Positions 16,316-26,439 are shown, counted from the first letter of the stretch. The stretch is DNA of 64,000 nucleotides from Thiomicrospira cyclica ALM1 (GCF_000214825.1 NC_015581.1:558001-622000), one strand, 5' to 3'. Notes: generated by a model from the letters alone, not told the origin. Numbers and translations: made by a program.

Positions 16316-18751
16316 TTAAGTGGTCTTGCTTGGTTCAAAACAGAGCGAGGCGACTTCATTAAAGTGTTTGACATAGTGAATCTTCATATCAGCCAGCAGG
16401 TACTCTGGCAGTTTTTCTACATCGCGTGCATTTTGCGCCGGTAGAATGACCTCAAAGATTTTTGCGCGTTTCGCTGCAACTAGCTTTTCACGAATTCCTC
16501 CTACCGGCATAACTCTGCCAACCAAACTTAATTCGCCCGTCATGGCTAAATCGCGCTGGATCGGTTGCTGGGTGGCTAAAGATACTAAAGCGCAGGCCAT
16601 GGTAATCCCGGCACTAGGACCGTCTTTGGGCGTGGCACCGTCGGGTACATGTAGATGGATTTGACTCGTCTCAAAAAAGTCATTTGCGATACCGAAATCA
16701 TCAGTATGACTTTGCACAAAGCTATAGGCCAATTCCGCGGATTCTTGCATCACCTTACCGAGTTGCCCAGAAAGTTTGATGCCGTGCGCATGACTGTGAA
16801 CTCGCGTCGCCTCAATATTGAGTGTTGCGCCTCCCATTGAGGTCCATGCTAACCCGGTGATTGTACCGATTTGATTAGACTCATGTTGGTCGTTAAAGGG
16901 CGCAGTCCCCAAAAAATCGACCAGCGTTTTAGGCGTGATTTTGATTGGGACTTCAGGTTCTTTGACCAGTCGCATGGCGGCTTTTCGCATCAATTTAGCC
17001 AGCTGCTTTTGCAGGTTACGCACACCGGATTCACGCGCATAGCCTTCAATAATAGCCACAATGGCCGCACGACTTAGCTGGACTTGCTGCTTGGTGATCC
17101 CCGTTTCTTTAAGCAGGCCTGGCCATAAATGCTTTTGTGCAATTGCGGTTTTTTCTTCAGTAATATAGCCGCTGAGGCGAATGACTTCCATGCGATCAAG
17201 TAATGGCGTAGGAATGGTGTCAAGCTGGTTGGCTGTACAAATAAATAAGACCTGTGATAAATCAACTTGGAGATCCAAGAAATGATCCAAAAAGTGTTGA
17301 TTTTGTTCTGGGTCTAATACCTCGAGAAGTGCAGAAGCAGGATCACCTTGATAGGATGCACCCATCTTGTCTATTTCATCAATTAAGATCACTGGATTGG
17401 CGGTTTTACAATCTTTAAGTGCTTGGATAAATTTACCTGGCATGGCGCCAATGTAGGTGCGGCGATGACCTTTTATTTCAGCCTCGTCTCGCATGCCACC
17501 GACAGAAAAGCGGTAGAACTGACGTCCAAGTGCATCGGCAATACTGCGTCCGATTGACGTTTTCCCGACGCCGGGTGGGCCGACAAAGCACATGATAGAC
17601 CCAGCGACCTTGCCACGAATATGCGACAAGGCTAAGAATTCGAGAATACGTTCCTTGACATCATCTAGACCATAGTGAGCTCGATTTAACAGGCGTTCGG
17701 CCCTTGATAAATCGAGCTTGTCTTGGCTGGTGTGTTGCCAAGGAAGCTGGGTGGCCCAATCCAGCCAATTTCGGGTAACGCCATATTCTGAAGATTGTTG
17801 GTCTAGATTGCGCAACTTATTGATTTCATCATGAATTTTTTGTGCGGAGTCATCGGGTAGTTTAAGTGAATCGAGGCGTTGCTCAAAACGTTCCACCTCC
17901 TCGCTGTGGCTATCTTGTTGAATCCCAAGTTCTTTTTGTATTTCTTTTAGTTGTTGGCGTAAGAAAAAATGTTTTTGGTACTCTGTCATGTTCTCTTCAA
18001 CACGCTCGCGAATGCTAAATTGTAAACGTGTCACTTCAATTTCATGTTTAAATAGGGCGAGCACTTTTTCTAATCGTTCTACTAAATCGAGTGTTTCTAA
18101 GACATCTTGCAGTGATTCGGCTTTTGAGGTGGTAACGGCTGCAGCAAAATCAGCGAGTTGTTGCGGGTCTTCAGGGTTATAACGGTTCAGAAAAAAACGT
18201 AATTCTTCACTGTAAAGTGGATTTAAAGGCAAGAGTTCGCGAAAAGCGTTCATAATCGCTAGGCCATAAGCTTTATATTCCTGGTCAGTGCCGGTTCTAA
18301 TATCTGTTGGGTAGGTCACCTTCGTTGCATAGGGGCTGGTCTCATTCACCCAATCTTCAATTTGAAAACGACATACGCCTTCGGCAATAAATTGAATGTA
18401 TTGATCTTTAATTTTTACGTCTGTCATTTTGACTAGTGTGCCGATTTTACGGAACTCATTGGGTAAGGCATTTTGATGATCGTCATTGTCAACATATACA
18501 ATACCGACATAATCCGGTCCGGAGGATTTTTGAATGGCTCGAAAGGTTTTTAACCAGGCCTTTTTATTCAGCACGACAGGAAGGGTTTGGCCTGGAAAGA
18601 AGGGGCGGTCTTTTATCGGAATCAAATAGAGCGTCTCTGGGTACCCTGAGTGCTCGCTAGCTGACTCAAGCGCAACGGGAAGCTCCAAGTTTGGGTCAGT
18701 GTCAGTCGTCATCGTCGTACTTGACGGTGTTTCATGATTAAGGTTGCTCAT
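16316..18751 (-). CDS. lon: ATP-dependent Lon protease
   Basis: About 811 residues from the ATG at 18751 (MSNLNHETPSS), preceded by AAGGACCCT; an in-frame extension to 18781 has no good SD. Layout is an N-terminal substrate domain (from YLIPIKDRPFFPGQTLPVVL), an AAA+ module (Walker A GPPGVGKTS, Walker B VILIDEIDKM) and a C-terminal Ser-Lys protease domain (DGPSAGITMA with the nucleophile Ser; EKLVAAKRA with the Lys). Lon degrades misfolded and regulatory proteins in the cytosol. A strong sigma32-type promoter lies 48-79 bases upstream, so heat-shock control is expected. It stands alone rather than next to clpXP. Confidence 0.95.
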   Translation of the reverse strand: MSNLNHETPSSTTMTTDTDPNLELPVALESASEHSGYPETLYLIPIKDRPFFPGQTLPVVLNKKAWLKTFRAIQKSSGPDYVGIVYVDNDDHQNALPNEFRKIGTLVKMTDVKIKDQYIQFIAEGVCRFQIEDWVNETSPYATKVTYPTDIRTGTDQEYKAYGLAIMNAFRELLPLNPLYSEELRFFLNRYNPEDPQQLADFAAAVTTSKAESLQDVLETLDLVERLEKVLALFKHEIEVTRLQFSIRERVEENMTEYQKHFFLRQQLKEIQKELGIQQDSHSEEVERFEQRLDSLKLPDDSAQKIHDEINKLRNLDQQSSEYGVTRNWLDWATQLPWQHTSQDKLDLSRAERLLNRAHYGLDDVKERILEFLALSHIRGKVAGSIMCFVGPPGVGKTSIGRSIADALGRQFYRFSVGGMRDEAEIKGHRRTYIGAMPGKFIQALKDCKTANPVILIDEIDKMGASYQGDPASALLEVLDPEQNQHFLDHFLDLQVDLSQVLFICTANQLDTIPTPLLDRMEVIRLSGYITEEKTAIAQKHLWPGLLKETGITKQQVQLSRAAIVAIIEGYARESGVRNLQKQLAKLMRKAAMRLVKEPEVPIKITPKTLVDFLGTAPFNDQHESNQIGTITGLAWTSMGGATLNIEATRVHSHAHGIKLSGQLGKVMQESAELAYSFVQSHTDDFGIANDFFETSQIHLHVPDGATPKDGPSAGITMACALVSLATQQPIQRDLAMTGELSLVGRVMPVGGIREKLVAAKRAKIFEVILPAQNARDVEKLPEYLLADMKIHYVKHFNEVASLCFEPSKTT

Positions 18752-18798
18752 AGGGTCCTTGTTGTCAGTATTTATTATCACGTTATATTTAAGGTATC

Positions 18799-18830
18799 AT
18801 ATGGCGACTTAAATGTTGAATTTCAAGGGG
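18799..18830 (-). promoter_or_regulatory. Sigma32 heat-shock promoter for lon
   Basis: On the minus strand CCCCTTGAAA (18830-18821) is followed after 14 bases by CGCCATAT (18806-18799). The sigma32 consensus is CCCTTGAA-N13-15-CCCCATNT, so the -35 is perfect and the -10 matches 7 of 8. It would give a leader of about 40 bases for lon. Confidence 0.75.
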
Positions 18831-18841
18831 TAATAGTACAA

Positions 18842-19387
18842 ATGGTTAAAATTGGTTTAGTGACCATATCCGATCGGGCTAGTTCAGGTGTTTATGACGA
18901 TCTCGGTGGCCCCGCCATGTATGACTGGCTTGATCAGGCCCTCAGTTGCCCTTGGCAAGCCTCTAAACATATCATTGCAGATGAACAGGCGCTGATTGAG
19001 CAAACATTAATTAATCTTGCGGATGATGTCGGTTGTTGTCTGATTTTAACGACTGGTGGAACGGGTCCCGCCAAACGTGATGTTACACCCGAAGCGACTT
19101 TAGCCGTTGCGGATAAGGTGATGGATGGGTTTGCTGAGCAAATGCGCGCGGTGTCGCTAAAATATGTACCGACGGCCATTTTGTCACGACAGGTCGCTGT
19201 AATTCGCAATCAAGCACTCATTATTAACTTACCAGGCAAACCTTCTGCCATTGCTGAGTGTTTAGATGCGGTGTTTCCGGCCGTTCCTTATTGTGTTGAT
19301 TTACTAGAGGGGCCGTTTATTACCACTCACCCCGAAAAAGTGACGTCTTTTAGACCGAAACATGCCAGGCAGAAAGCCGATGACTAA
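18842..19387 (+). CDS. mog: Molybdopterin adenylyltransferase Mog
   Basis: 181 residues from the ATG at 18842 (MVKIGLVTISDRASSGVYDD); the frame extends further upstream but those residues overlap the lon promoter. Motifs are LTTGGTGPAKRDVTPEAT and INLPGKPSAIAECL, typical of MogA/MoaB proteins. Mog adenylates molybdopterin before molybdate insertion during molybdenum cofactor synthesis. It overlaps the start of prmB by 8 bases or more. Confidence 0.92.
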   Translation: MVKIGLVTISDRASSGVYDDLGGPAMYDWLDQALSCPWQASKHIIADEQALIEQTLINLADDVGCCLILTTGGTGPAKRDVTPEATLAVADKVMDGFAEQMRAVSLKYVPTAILSRQVAVIRNQALIINLPGKPSAIAECLDAVFPAVPYCVDLLEGPFITTHPEKVTSFRPKHARQKADD

Positions 19388-20345
19388 ACGCATTGATGGA
19401 GTGGGTCACACCGATTTTCGAAACGATGGCTTGGAAACGCTGCTCGACTTTATTCGTTGGGGCGCTAAGCTTTTTACCGAAGCAGGCCTGGTGTTTGGCC
19501 ATGGTACCGATAATGCATTTGACGAAGCAATAGTGATGACCTGTCAAAAGTTATTATTACCCGTTGAACGTCTAGAGCATTATATGAACGCCAAACTCAC
19601 GTTTAGTGAGCGTTCGGCTTTAACTGAGTTGTATAAACAGCGAATTGAAACGCGTCAACCAGCCGCTTATTTAACGGGTCAAGCGCGGTTTGCTGGGCTA
19701 GATTTTTATGTTAATCAACACACGCTCGTGCCGCGTTCCCCGATTGCGGAATTGATTGAAAGAGGCTTTCAAGGCTGGTTAGAGCCGGAACAAGTTACCC
19801 GTGTGTTGGATTTGTGTACCGGTTCAGGTTGTATAGGAATTGCCAGTTTACAAGCCTTTGATAACGCCCAAGTTGATTTGGTGGATATTTCTCCGCAAGC
19901 ACTGGACGTAGCGCAAAAAAATATTCATCGTTACAGCTTAGAGGGTCAAGCCCGTGCTATTAAATCGGATCTTTTTAGTGCTTTAAATGGTGAAAGATAC
20001 GATGTCATTTTGTCGAATCCGCCTTATGTAGATGCGATAGAAATGGCGGCATTGCCACCGGAGTATCAAGCGGAACCGGCGCTGGGCTTAGCGGCAGGTG
20101 ACGATGGGCTAGATTTGGTAAGACGAATTCTGGCCGAAGCGGCTAATTATTTAACACCGGATGGTGTGTTAATTGTAGAGGTCGGGGTAAGTCAGCATTT
20201 TGTTGAACAGGTTTATGAAGAGCTACCGCTCTATTGGTTTGAGTTTACCCAGGGTGGCGAAGGCGTTTTTGCGATTAGTCGTGAAGAGTTGGAGATGTTT
20301 GACGATTTAGTTCAGGATCGGCTTAGCGTATTAAGTAACGCTTGA
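19380..20345 (+). CDS. prmB: Ribosomal protein L3 glutamine methyltransferase PrmB
   Basis: About 321 residues from ATG 19380; an alternative ATG at 19362 is in frame and neither has a strong SD. It methylates a glutamine of ribosomal protein L3. The SAM-binding motif is VLDLCTGSGCIGIA and the catalytic motif is NPPYVD, which sits against the substrate Gln. The N-terminal helical domain (FIRWGAKLFTEAGLVFGHGTDNAFDEA) separates PrmB from PrmC. It is followed by aroC, the usual prmB-aroC order of gammaproteobacteria. Confidence 0.93.
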   Translation: MTKRIDGVGHTDFRNDGLETLLDFIRWGAKLFTEAGLVFGHGTDNAFDEAIVMTCQKLLLPVERLEHYMNAKLTFSERSALTELYKQRIETRQPAAYLTGQARFAGLDFYVNQHTLVPRSPIAELIERGFQGWLEPEQVTRVLDLCTGSGCIGIASLQAFDNAQVDLVDISPQALDVAQKNIHRYSLEGQARAIKSDLFSALNGERYDVILSNPPYVDAIEMAALPPEYQAEPALGLAAGDDGLDLVRRILAEAANYLTPDGVLIVEVGVSQHFVEQVYEELPLYWFEFTQGGEGVFAISREELEMFDDLVQDRLSVLSNA

Positions 20346-20390
20346 ACATGCCGACCTTTTTTAGATGGCTTAAAAAAAGAGAGAGTTTAG

Positions 20391-21500
20391 ATGGCGGGAA
20401 ATAGCCTAGGGCAGAGTTTTCGGGTGACGACTTTTGGGGAAAGTCATGGTATTGCATTGGGTTGTATTGTTGATGGCTGTCCACCAGGCCTGGTGCTAAC
20501 AGAAGCCGATATTCAGCATGAGCTGGACCGTCGTAAGCCAGGTACGTCTAAATTTACTACGCCGCGACGTGAACCAGATCAGGTGAAAATTTTATCCGGT
20601 GTCTTTGAGGGTGTTACGACGGGGACGCCGATAGGCTTACTGATTGAAAATACTGATCAACGGTCACAAGACTATTCAAAAATAGCTGAGGTTTTTCGAC
20701 CAGCGCATGCGGATTACACCTATACCCAAAAATATGGTTTGCGTGATTATCGCGGTGGTGGCCGTTCTTCTGCGCGTGAAACGGCGATGCGGGTTGCCGC
20801 TGGTGCGATTGCGAAGAAATACTTGCGTGAACGCTTGGGCGTTGAGGTTAGAGGTTATTTGTCGCAGTTGGGGCCGATTGCTATAGAGCAGGTTGATTTT
20901 AGCATTATCGATAGCAATCCATTTTTCTGTCCTGATGCGAACAAGGTTGCCGAGATGGAAGCTTACATGACCGCCTTGAAAAAAACCGGCGATTCGATTG
21001 GTGCGAAAATTACGATTGTCGCCTCTGGTGTGCCCGTTGGCTTAGGCGAGCCGGTGTTTGATCGTTTAGACGCCGATTTAGCTCATGCCCTGATGAGCAT
21101 TAATGCGGTTAAAGGGGTGGAAATAGGTGATGGTTTTGCCGTGGTTAATCAAAAAGGCACCGAACACCGTGATGAAATGTCGTCTGAGCAAGGATTTTTG
21201 TCTAATCATGCCGGCGGTATCGTTGGAGGTATTTCATCGGGTCAAGATATTGTCGCGCATATTGCTTTAAAGCCGACATCTAGTGTTACTGTGCCAGGAA
21301 AAAGCATTAACCAGCAGGGTGAGTCGGTTGATATGATTACCAAGGGGCGTCATGATCCTTGTGTTGGTATTCGTGCTACGCCCATTGCCGAGGCACAAAT
21401 GGCGATTGTGCTACTCGACCATTTTATGCGTAATCGTGCCCAAAACGCCGATGTTGTTGCGCCAGTTATGGATTTAGCGAAACTTGCTCAGTCAAAGTAG
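20391..21500 (+). CDS. aroC: Chorismate synthase
   Basis: 369 residues. The last shikimate-pathway enzyme; it removes phosphate from EPSP to give chorismate using reduced FMN. Signatures are [18 protein letters not shown] near the start, [34 protein letters not shown] and the C-terminal [25 protein letters not shown] precedes the ATG. It overlaps the downstream permease start by 17 bases. The PPGLVL stretch is encoded by one of the dispersed palindromes. Confidence 0.97.
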   Translation: MAGNSLGQSFRVTTFGESHGIALGCIVDGCPPGLVLTEADIQHELDRRKPGTSKFTTPRREPDQVKILSGVFEGVTTGTPIGLLIENTDQRSQDYSKIAEVFRPAHADYTYTQKYGLRDYRGGGRSSARETAMRVAAGAIAKKYLRERLGVEVRGYLSQLGPIAIEQVDFSIIDSNPFFCPDANKVAEMEAYMTALKKTGDSIGAKITIVASGVPVGLGEPVFDRLDADLAHALMSINAVKGVEIGDGFAVVNQKGTEHRDEMSSEQGFLSNHAGGIVGGISSGQDIVAHIALKPTSSVTVPGKSINQQGESVDMITKGRHDPCVGIRATPIAEAQMAIVLLDHFMRNRAQNADVVAPVMDLAKLAQSK

Positions 21501-22677
21501 CTCGGACCTAAATCCCCCCACCAACACAACGCCGACAGGATTTCCTCGTCGGCGTTTGTCATTATATTATTTTTTTTATTTCACCCTGTTTGGAACCTTT
21601 CTGCCCTTTTTTGGGCTGTATATGCAGGGCCTGGGTTTGGGTGCGCTTGAAATTGGTCAGGTCATGGCCGCGCTAATTGGCACTAAAATTATTGCCCCCT
21701 ATTTTTGGGGCTGGCTTGCCGATCACACTGGACGGATGATGCTGTGGATTCGCGTGGCGATGGGACTGGCAGCTGTAACCGCAGCAGGCCTGGTATGGGC
21801 GGAAGATTTTTGGTCATTGTTATTTGTAGTGCTCTTGTTTAGTTTTTTTTGGCACGGCGGTTTGCCGTTGTTTGAGGCGTACACCTTTAGTCAGTTAGGG
21901 TCTAAAAAAGCACAGTATGGCAAAATTCGGTTATGGGGCTCGCTGGGTTTTATTGCCGCTGTTTTAGTCCTCGGCTGGTTGTTTAGTCAATGGGGTTTAT
22001 CGGGTTTTCCGTGGGTGGTCTTGGGGCTGTTTTTATTATTAAGTCTGGTGACTTTTAGTTTACGCGATCAAGTGAATCAGGTCACACAAGCGCCTCATCA
22101 ATCCATATGGCCGGTGTTGTTATCGCCGGCGGTGTTAGCGTTATTAGCGGTCAGTTTTTTAATTCAGTTTTCGCACGGCACCTACTATAATTTTTTCTCG
22201 ATTCATCTAACCGACTATGGCTATAGTACCCAGCTGATTGCAGGTTTGTGGACACTTGGTGTTGTCGCAGAAATTTTTGTGTTTTTAGCCATGGGTTGGC
22301 TGTTACGTCATGTGTCTATTTTGCTGTTGCTGATGAGTAGTTTGATGCTAACTCTGCTTCGCTGGCAACTAAGCCTGTGGGGGGTCGAGTCGCTGTTAGC
22401 CTTACTGGTTGCGCAGCTTTTTCATGCAGCCAGTTTTGGTTTGTATCATGCCCTCGCTTTGCACTTAATTGATAGCTTGTTTAATGGAGCTTTGCGTAGC
22501 CGAGGTCAAGCGGTTTATGCCGCTACCAGCCAAGGGTTAGGGGGTGCTGTGGGTGCTCTAGTCGCGGGATTGACTTGGTCATTGGGCGGTGCCTTGTTAT
22601 CCTATACTATCTCGTCGATAGCGGTGTTAATAGCCATGGTGATCGTGTGGTTTGGGCTAAGACGTTTACATGTTTAA
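21484..22677 (+). CDS. MFS permease, HcaT / nucleoside-symporter-like group
   Basis: 397 residues and about twelve hydrophobic segments. It begins at a TTG inside the end of aroC, so it is likely translationally coupled. The cytoplasmic loop motif [10 protein letters not shown] after TM2 is the MFS signature, and the [16 protein letters not shown] and [15 protein letters not shown] regions resemble the MFS_1-like family with E. coli HcaT. The substrate cannot be assigned. Position between aroC and gloA is conserved in some relatives from memory, but no substrate follows from it. Confidence 0.8.
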   Translation: MLSQSSSDLNPPTNTTPTGFPRRRLSLYYFFYFTLFGTFLPFFGLYMQGLGLGALEIGQVMAALIGTKIIAPYFWGWLADHTGRMMLWIRVAMGLAAVTAAGLVWAEDFWSLLFVVLLFSFFWHGGLPLFEAYTFSQLGSKKAQYGKIRLWGSLGFIAAVLVLGWLFSQWGLSGFPWVVLGLFLLLSLVTFSLRDQVNQVTQAPHQSIWPVLLSPAVLALLAVSFLIQFSHGTYYNFFSIHLTDYGYSTQLIAGLWTLGVVAEIFVFLAMGWLLRHVSILLLLMSSLMLTLLRWQLSLWGVESLLALLVAQLFHAASFGLYHALALHLIDSLFNGALRSRGQAVYAATSQGLGGAVGALVAGLTWSLGGALLSYTISSIAVLIAMVIVWFGLRRLHV

Positions 22678-22696
22678 TAACAAGAGGAGTATCACA

Positions 22697-23092
22697 ATGC
22701 GAATGTTACATACGATGTTGCGTGTCGGCAACTTACAGCGTTCAATAGAATTTTATACTCAAGTGATGGGGATGACCCTTTTACGTCAAAAAGACTATCC
22801 AAAAGGCGAGTTTACCCTTGCATTTTTAGGTTATGGTGATGAGGCGAACCATACCGTTTTAGAGCTGACTTATAATTGGGGCGTTAGTGATTATGACATG
22901 GGTAATGCCTATGGCCACATTGCGATTGAAGTACCTGATGTTTATGAGTCCGCAGCGGCAGCAAAGGTCAAGGGTGCTAAAATCTTGCGTGAGGCTGGTC
23001 CGATGAATGCCGGGACAACGATTATCGCGTTTATTGAAGATCCGGATGGTTACCCGATTGAGTTAATCGGTGCCGACCACGTCCGAACATAA
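22697..23092 (+). CDS. gloA: Lactoylglutathione lyase (glyoxalase I)
   Basis: 131 residues from ATG 22697 ([21 protein letters not shown]), with AGAGGAG as SD. Converts the hemithioacetal of methylglyoxal and glutathione to S-lactoylglutathione. The four metal ligands are visible: His5, the Glu of [11 protein letters not shown], the His of YGHIAIEV and the Glu of PIELIG. The short proteobacterial form without insertion indicates a Ni/Co-type enzyme. Confidence 0.95.
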   Translation: MRMLHTMLRVGNLQRSIEFYTQVMGMTLLRQKDYPKGEFTLAFLGYGDEANHTVLELTYNWGVSDYDMGNAYGHIAIEVPDVYESAAAAKVKGAKILREAGPMNAGTTIIAFIEDPDGYPIELIGADHVRT

Positions 23093-23118
23093 TTTTAATG
23101 TTTAGTAAGGAAAACAGC

Positions 23119-23430
23119 ATGAGTCAGTTTGATAACGTAACGGTTCTAAAAGCAGCCAATATTTATTTTGATGGCAAAGTCACCAGCCGAGTGGTGAATT
23201 TTGGTGATGGGTCGCGTAAAACGCTAGGTATTATGATGCCAGGTGATTATGAATTTGGTACTGATGAAGACGAATTAATGGAAATTATGGCCGGTGAAGT
23301 CGAGGTTTTGTTACCTGGCTCAACCGACTGGCAGACCATTAAAGCCGGCGAATCCTTTAACGTAGCCGCCCATGCGAAGTTTGGTATCAAGGTAAAGTCG
23401 GTTACTGATTACTGCTGTTCTTATTCATAA
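23119..23430 (+). CDS. ppnP: Pyrimidine/purine nucleoside phosphorylase PpnP
   Basis: 103 residues from ATG 23119 ([21 protein letters not shown]), SD AAGGA. A single cupin domain with [26 protein letters not shown] and [17 protein letters not shown], matching the DUF1255 / PpnP (YaiE) family that phosphorolyses several nucleosides. The length is close to the E. coli protein (94 residues). It is 26 bases after gloA on the same strand. Confidence 0.9.
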   Translation: MSQFDNVTVLKAANIYFDGKVTSRVVNFGDGSRKTLGIMMPGDYEFGTDEDELMEIMAGEVEVLLPGSTDWQTIKAGESFNVAAHAKFGIKVKSVTDYCCSYS

Positions 23431-23462
23431 TGGATGATGTTGGCGCCCAAGCGGCGCATTAA

Positions 23463-23682
23463 CAATTTACCGAATTTCTTTATTTATTGAAGCATTTGAT
23501 TCGTTAGCCCTCGGTCGTTGGTGCTGAACCCCCCTTTTTTCGGGTGTTGCAGCGCGAACTGGAGGAGCGGGGCGCGCGGGTAACTTGGCACGAAGGCTTA
23601 ACTATGCAGGAAACGGCGACTATCGCGTCATGTATCAGCTTTTTGCGGTCGTTAACGCATCTAGCGGAAACGAACCAAGCCT
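23463..23682 (+). pseudogene. Decayed coding remnant, possibly an M20/M42-type peptidase N-terminus
   Basis: The 292-base gap between ppnP and trpS is unexpectedly GC-rich and codon-like. One frame reads QFTEFLYLLKHLIR, a stop (23505-23507), then PSVVGAEPPFFRVLQRELEE and RGARVTWHEGL. A stop also precedes it. This reads like the start of a zinc hydrolase of the M20/M42 type (KHLIR-PSV-GAE, with ARVTWHEGL), but the catalytic region is missing and the tail after it is not recognisable. No intact start codon and SD are present. The family guess is from memory and uncertain. Confidence 0.4.
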
Positions 23683-23722
23683 GATCGGTAGACTACCAAC
23701 CAGCAGGCCTGGTTTTGTGAGA

Positions 23723-24727
23723 TTAGGGTAGAACAAAACCTATGGTTTGCTGTACATCGCGCAGTGTTTGTTGTGCTTGGGCTCTTGCATTATCAGCCCC
23801 GGTTTTTAGCACAGCGTTGAGATAGCTCTCATCGCCACGAATTTGGTGGAAGCGTTGTTGAATAGGCGCAAGATAGTCAACAATAAGCTCGCCAAGTTCA
23901 ACTTTTAAATGGCCGTACATTTTGCCTTCAAAGTGTTTAACGACTTGTTCAATGGATTGACCACTTATCACTGAGTAGATGGTAAGTAGATTTGAAACAC
24001 CCGGTTTATTCTCTAGGTCATACTCAATCACATCGCCTGAATCGGTAACGGCTTTTTTGCATTTCTTAACAATCGTTTTTGGGTCATCAAGCAGGGCAAT
24101 AAAGTTATTTTTGTTGCTGTCGGATTTGGACATTTTACTGCTAGGGTCTTGCAAGCTCATAATCCGACCCCCTGCGGTTGCGGGTGCAATAAAGGGTTCA
24201 GGTACTTTGAAGATTTCGCGTTCAAAGCGATTGTTAAAGCGATGTGCCAAATCGCGGGTGAGTTCTAAATGTTGTTTTTGATCCGCGCCCACCGGTACTA
24301 ATTCGGTTTGATAGAGCAGAATGTCGGCAGCCATGAGTACCGGGTAATTAAACAAGCCGGCATTGATATTGTGTTCGTGTTTTTGTGATTTGTCTTTAAA
24401 TTGGGTCATCCGATTGAGTTCACCCATATAGGTAGCACAATTTAAAATCCAGGCCAGTTCGGAGTGTTCAGGAACTTGAGATTGAATAAATACGGTGCTT
24501 TTTTGCGGGTCAATACCAGCGGCTAAATAGAGTGCTACGAAATCGAGACTGCGATTTCTCAGGTCATCGGGGTTTTGTTCGACCGTAATGGCGTGCATGT
24601 TGACCAGTGAAAATAAGCACTGATAATCATCTTGCAATTTAACCCAGTTTTTAATTGAGCCTATGTAGTTGCCAATCATCAAGTCGCCGGAGGGCTGGAT
24701 ACCACTAAATAAAATGGGTTTAGACAT
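23723..24727 (-). CDS. trpS: Tryptophanyl-tRNA synthetase
   Basis: 334 residues, class I synthetase. The HIGH-like motif is in [16 protein letters not shown] and the KMSKS motif is in [21 protein letters not shown]-type N-terminus ([10 protein letters not shown]) and [18 protein letters not shown] are standard for TrpRS. It charges tRNA-Trp. The gene is followed on its 3' side by a copy of the dispersed palindrome (23705-23710) just beyond the stop. Confidence 0.97.
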   Translation of the reverse strand: MSKPILFSGIQPSGDLMIGNYIGSIKNWVKLQDDYQCLFSLVNMHAITVEQNPDDLRNRSLDFVALYLAAGIDPQKSTVFIQSQVPEHSELAWILNCATYMGELNRMTQFKDKSQKHEHNINAGLFNYPVLMAADILLYQTELVPVGADQKQHLELTRDLAHRFNNRFEREIFKVPEPFIAPATAGGRIMSLQDPSSKMSKSDSNKNNFIALLDDPKTIVKKCKKAVTDSGDVIEYDLENKPGVSNLLTIYSVISGQSIEQVVKHFEGKMYGHLKVELGELIVDYLAPIQQRFHQIRGDESYLNAVLKTGADNARAQAQQTLRDVQQTIGFVLP

Positions 24728-24759
24728 ATTCGGTCTCGCGTAAAAATGAAAGGCGTATC

Positions 24760-25533
24760 TTAGCGCAATTTGTACTCAATCGGTACTGTATGGGTCCAGC
24801 GTTCGCGGTTTATTTGCTCAGGAAAGGGTTTGAATTGATTTCTCATATGGGTTTCAAAAATTTCTAGTGCTGCATTATCTAAAAGCCGTTGCCCAGAGGA
24901 ATCAATAATTTCAATGTCAATAATTTGACCATTGGCAAGCAATGTAAATCGAATATAAACCTCACCCTGTAAGCCCCGTCGTTGCGCGATGCGGGGGTAG
25001 GTGTTTTGTGCATGGCGTGCCAGGGTTTCTGATAGGGCGTTTAAGTATTGTTGTTCGGCACGCGCAATATCGGCTTGAGTGAACCGAGGAGCGACCGGTT
25101 CAGGTTCTACCACCGGTTCTGGTTCTACCACCGGTTCTGGTTCTACCACCGGTTCTGGTTCTACCACCGGTTCTGGTTCTACCACCGGTTCTGGTTCTAC
25201 TACCGGTTCGGGTTCTACCACCGGTTCTGGTTCTACCACCGGTTCTGGTTCTATCACCGGTTCGGGTTCTACTACCGGTTCGGGTTCTACTACCGGTTCG
25301 GGTTCTATCACCGGTTCAGGTTCTATCACCGGTTCGGGTTCTACTACCGGTTCGGGTTCTACTACCGGTTCGGGTGGCGATGCAAACATAGCAAGTGTTA
25401 CCGGGACAACGCGTTCAGGACTTGTGTGTGGCTCTGGCGTTCTTTGCCACAACCACCCTGCGATGGCTAGGGCAATGGATAGATAAATGATCAGCGCAAG
25501 GGTAAAGGCCTTGCCAGAATCCGTGCGAAGCAT
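24760..25533 (-). CDS. tonB: TonB energy-transducing protein with a long Glu-Pro repeat
   Basis: 257 residues. An N-terminal membrane anchor (about 11-30, [18 protein letters not shown]) is followed by a periplasm-spanning segment of about 95 residues made almost only of (E-P-E-P-V-V/I) repeats, then the C-terminal TonB domain ([29 protein letters not shown]). TonB transfers energy from the ExbBD proton channel to outer-membrane receptors. Its start overlaps the exbD stop (TAATG). A Fur box lies upstream of the exbB-exbD-tonB operon. The repeat predicts length variation between strains. Confidence 0.93.
   Translation of the reverse strand: MLRTDSGKAFTLALIIYLSIALAIAGWLWQRTPEPHTSPERVVPVTLAMFASPPEPVVEPEPVVEPEPVIEPEPVIEPEPVVEPEPVVEPEPVIEPEPVVEPEPVVEPEPVVEPEPVVEPEPVVEPEPVVEPEPVVEPEPVVEPEPVAPRFTQADIARAEQQYLNALSETLARHAQNTYPRIAQRRGLQGEVYIRFTLLANGQIIDIEIIDSSGQRLLDNAALEIFETHMRNQFKPFPEQINRERWTHTVPIEYKLR
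25093..25375. repeat. 18-bp minisatellite inside tonB, 16 units
   Basis: The ACCGGTTC segment recurs 16 times at exactly 18-base spacing from about 25093 to 25375, with third-position variants (CTGG, CGGG, CAGG; ACC, ACT, ATC). Each unit encodes E-P-E-P-V-V/I on the minus strand, so gain or loss of units keeps the frame. Confidence 0.97.
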
Positions 25534-25916
25534 TAACTTTTGCGTTCCGTGAGAATGGTAATATTGTCGTGCTGGTATTTTTTAACAATATCCATCAAGG
25601 TAACAAAATAGTGGAACTCGACGGCCTGGTCGACCCGCAATTTAATGAGTGTGTTGCGGTCGAGAGCAGCCATTTTTTGGTTTAGCCCATCCGTAGGAAT
25701 GAGCTCACCATCCCAAAAAATGTGTCCGTTAGTATCCAGTGACAGGTTTAATGTTTCACGGTCATCAGGGCTAAAGGTGGCCGTATTTTCGGTTTGCGGC
25801 AATTGGATATCAATTTTATCGTGAACAATAAATGAAGCTGTTAGCAACACAATCGCCAGCAGGACTAACATGACATCAATTAATGGGATGACATTCATCG
25901 AATCAAAGCGTTTCAT
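25533..25916 (-). CDS. exbD: ExbD/TolR-family proton channel subunit
   Basis: 127 residues. One N-terminal membrane segment contains the conserved Asp: [22 protein letters not shown]. The remainder is a periplasmic domain ending in [10 protein letters not shown]. With ExbB it forms the proton-driven motor for TonB. The gene lies 2 bases after exbB and overlaps tonB by one base. Confidence 0.94.
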   Translation of the reverse strand: MKRFDSMNVIPLIDVMLVLLAIVLLTASFIVHDKIDIQLPQTENTATFSPDDRETLNLSLDTNGHIFWDGELIPTDGLNQKMAALDRNTLIKLRVDQAVEFHYFVTLMDIVKKYQHDNITILTERKS

Positions 25917-25918
25917 GG

Positions 25919-26371
25919 TTAATCCTTTATCACCTCAGCTTTGGTTGATAAGTCTTGATAAACGCGGTATTTGGCTTGCAGTTCTTCAACCTTGCGCAAC
26001 AGTCCGTTATAAAACATCAGCGCTGGAATAGCCACAGCGATACCGGCAGCGGTTAGCTTCAATGCCAGGGCTAAGCCCGTCATAATAACGGCCGTTTCTA
26101 GACTATCATTCATCCCAATTTCGTAAAAAGTAATCAAAATACCAATAACGGTTCCCAATAAGCCGACATAGGGGGCGTTAGCACCAATGGTAGAGAGGGT
26201 CGTTAGGTTTTTGGTGATATCGATGTTGAGCAGTTCAATATGTTGGTAGCTTTTGACATCAATTCGTTTAAATAAAAATAAGCGTTCAAAGGTGATCCAG
26301 AGCGCAATAAACATCATGGCGCCAAGAATCGTAAAGAATATCAGGTCTAGGTAAAGTTGGATGTTTTGCAT
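25919..26371 (-). CDS. exbB: ExbB/MotA/TolQ-family proton channel subunit
   Basis: 150 residues, a short ExbB form with three membrane segments (about 8-28, 60-90 and 100-130). Conserved text is TLSTIGANAPYVGLLGTVIGILITF and the last helix AVIMTGLALALKLTAAGIAVAIPALMFYNGL, which lines the proton channel. First gene of exbB-exbD-tonB. The 195 bases upstream (26372-26566) hold a Fur box and are shared with the divergent Tat-exported MBL gene. Confidence 0.94.
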   Translation of the reverse strand: MQNIQLYLDLIFFTILGAMMFIALWITFERLFLFKRIDVKSYQHIELLNIDITKNLTTLSTIGANAPYVGLLGTVIGILITFYEIGMNDSLETAVIMTGLALALKLTAAGIAVAIPALMFYNGLLRKVEELQAKYRVYQDLSTKAEVIKD

Positions 26372-26439
26372 GACAAGTGACTAATTATTTAAGGGTTTAA
26401 ATGCGATTAAGTATGAAGATAAAATCAATGAGTGTCAAT

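Noticed and set aside
25093-25375. Regularly spaced repeats as a possible CRISPR array
   Set aside because: Units are contiguous 18-mers in frame within tonB, with no unique spacers.
25048-25486. Two long plus-strand frames rich in GSTTGSGST or [11 protein letters not shown] repeats
   Set aside because: They are the antisense readings of the tonB Glu-Pro repeat and have no SD or family similarity.
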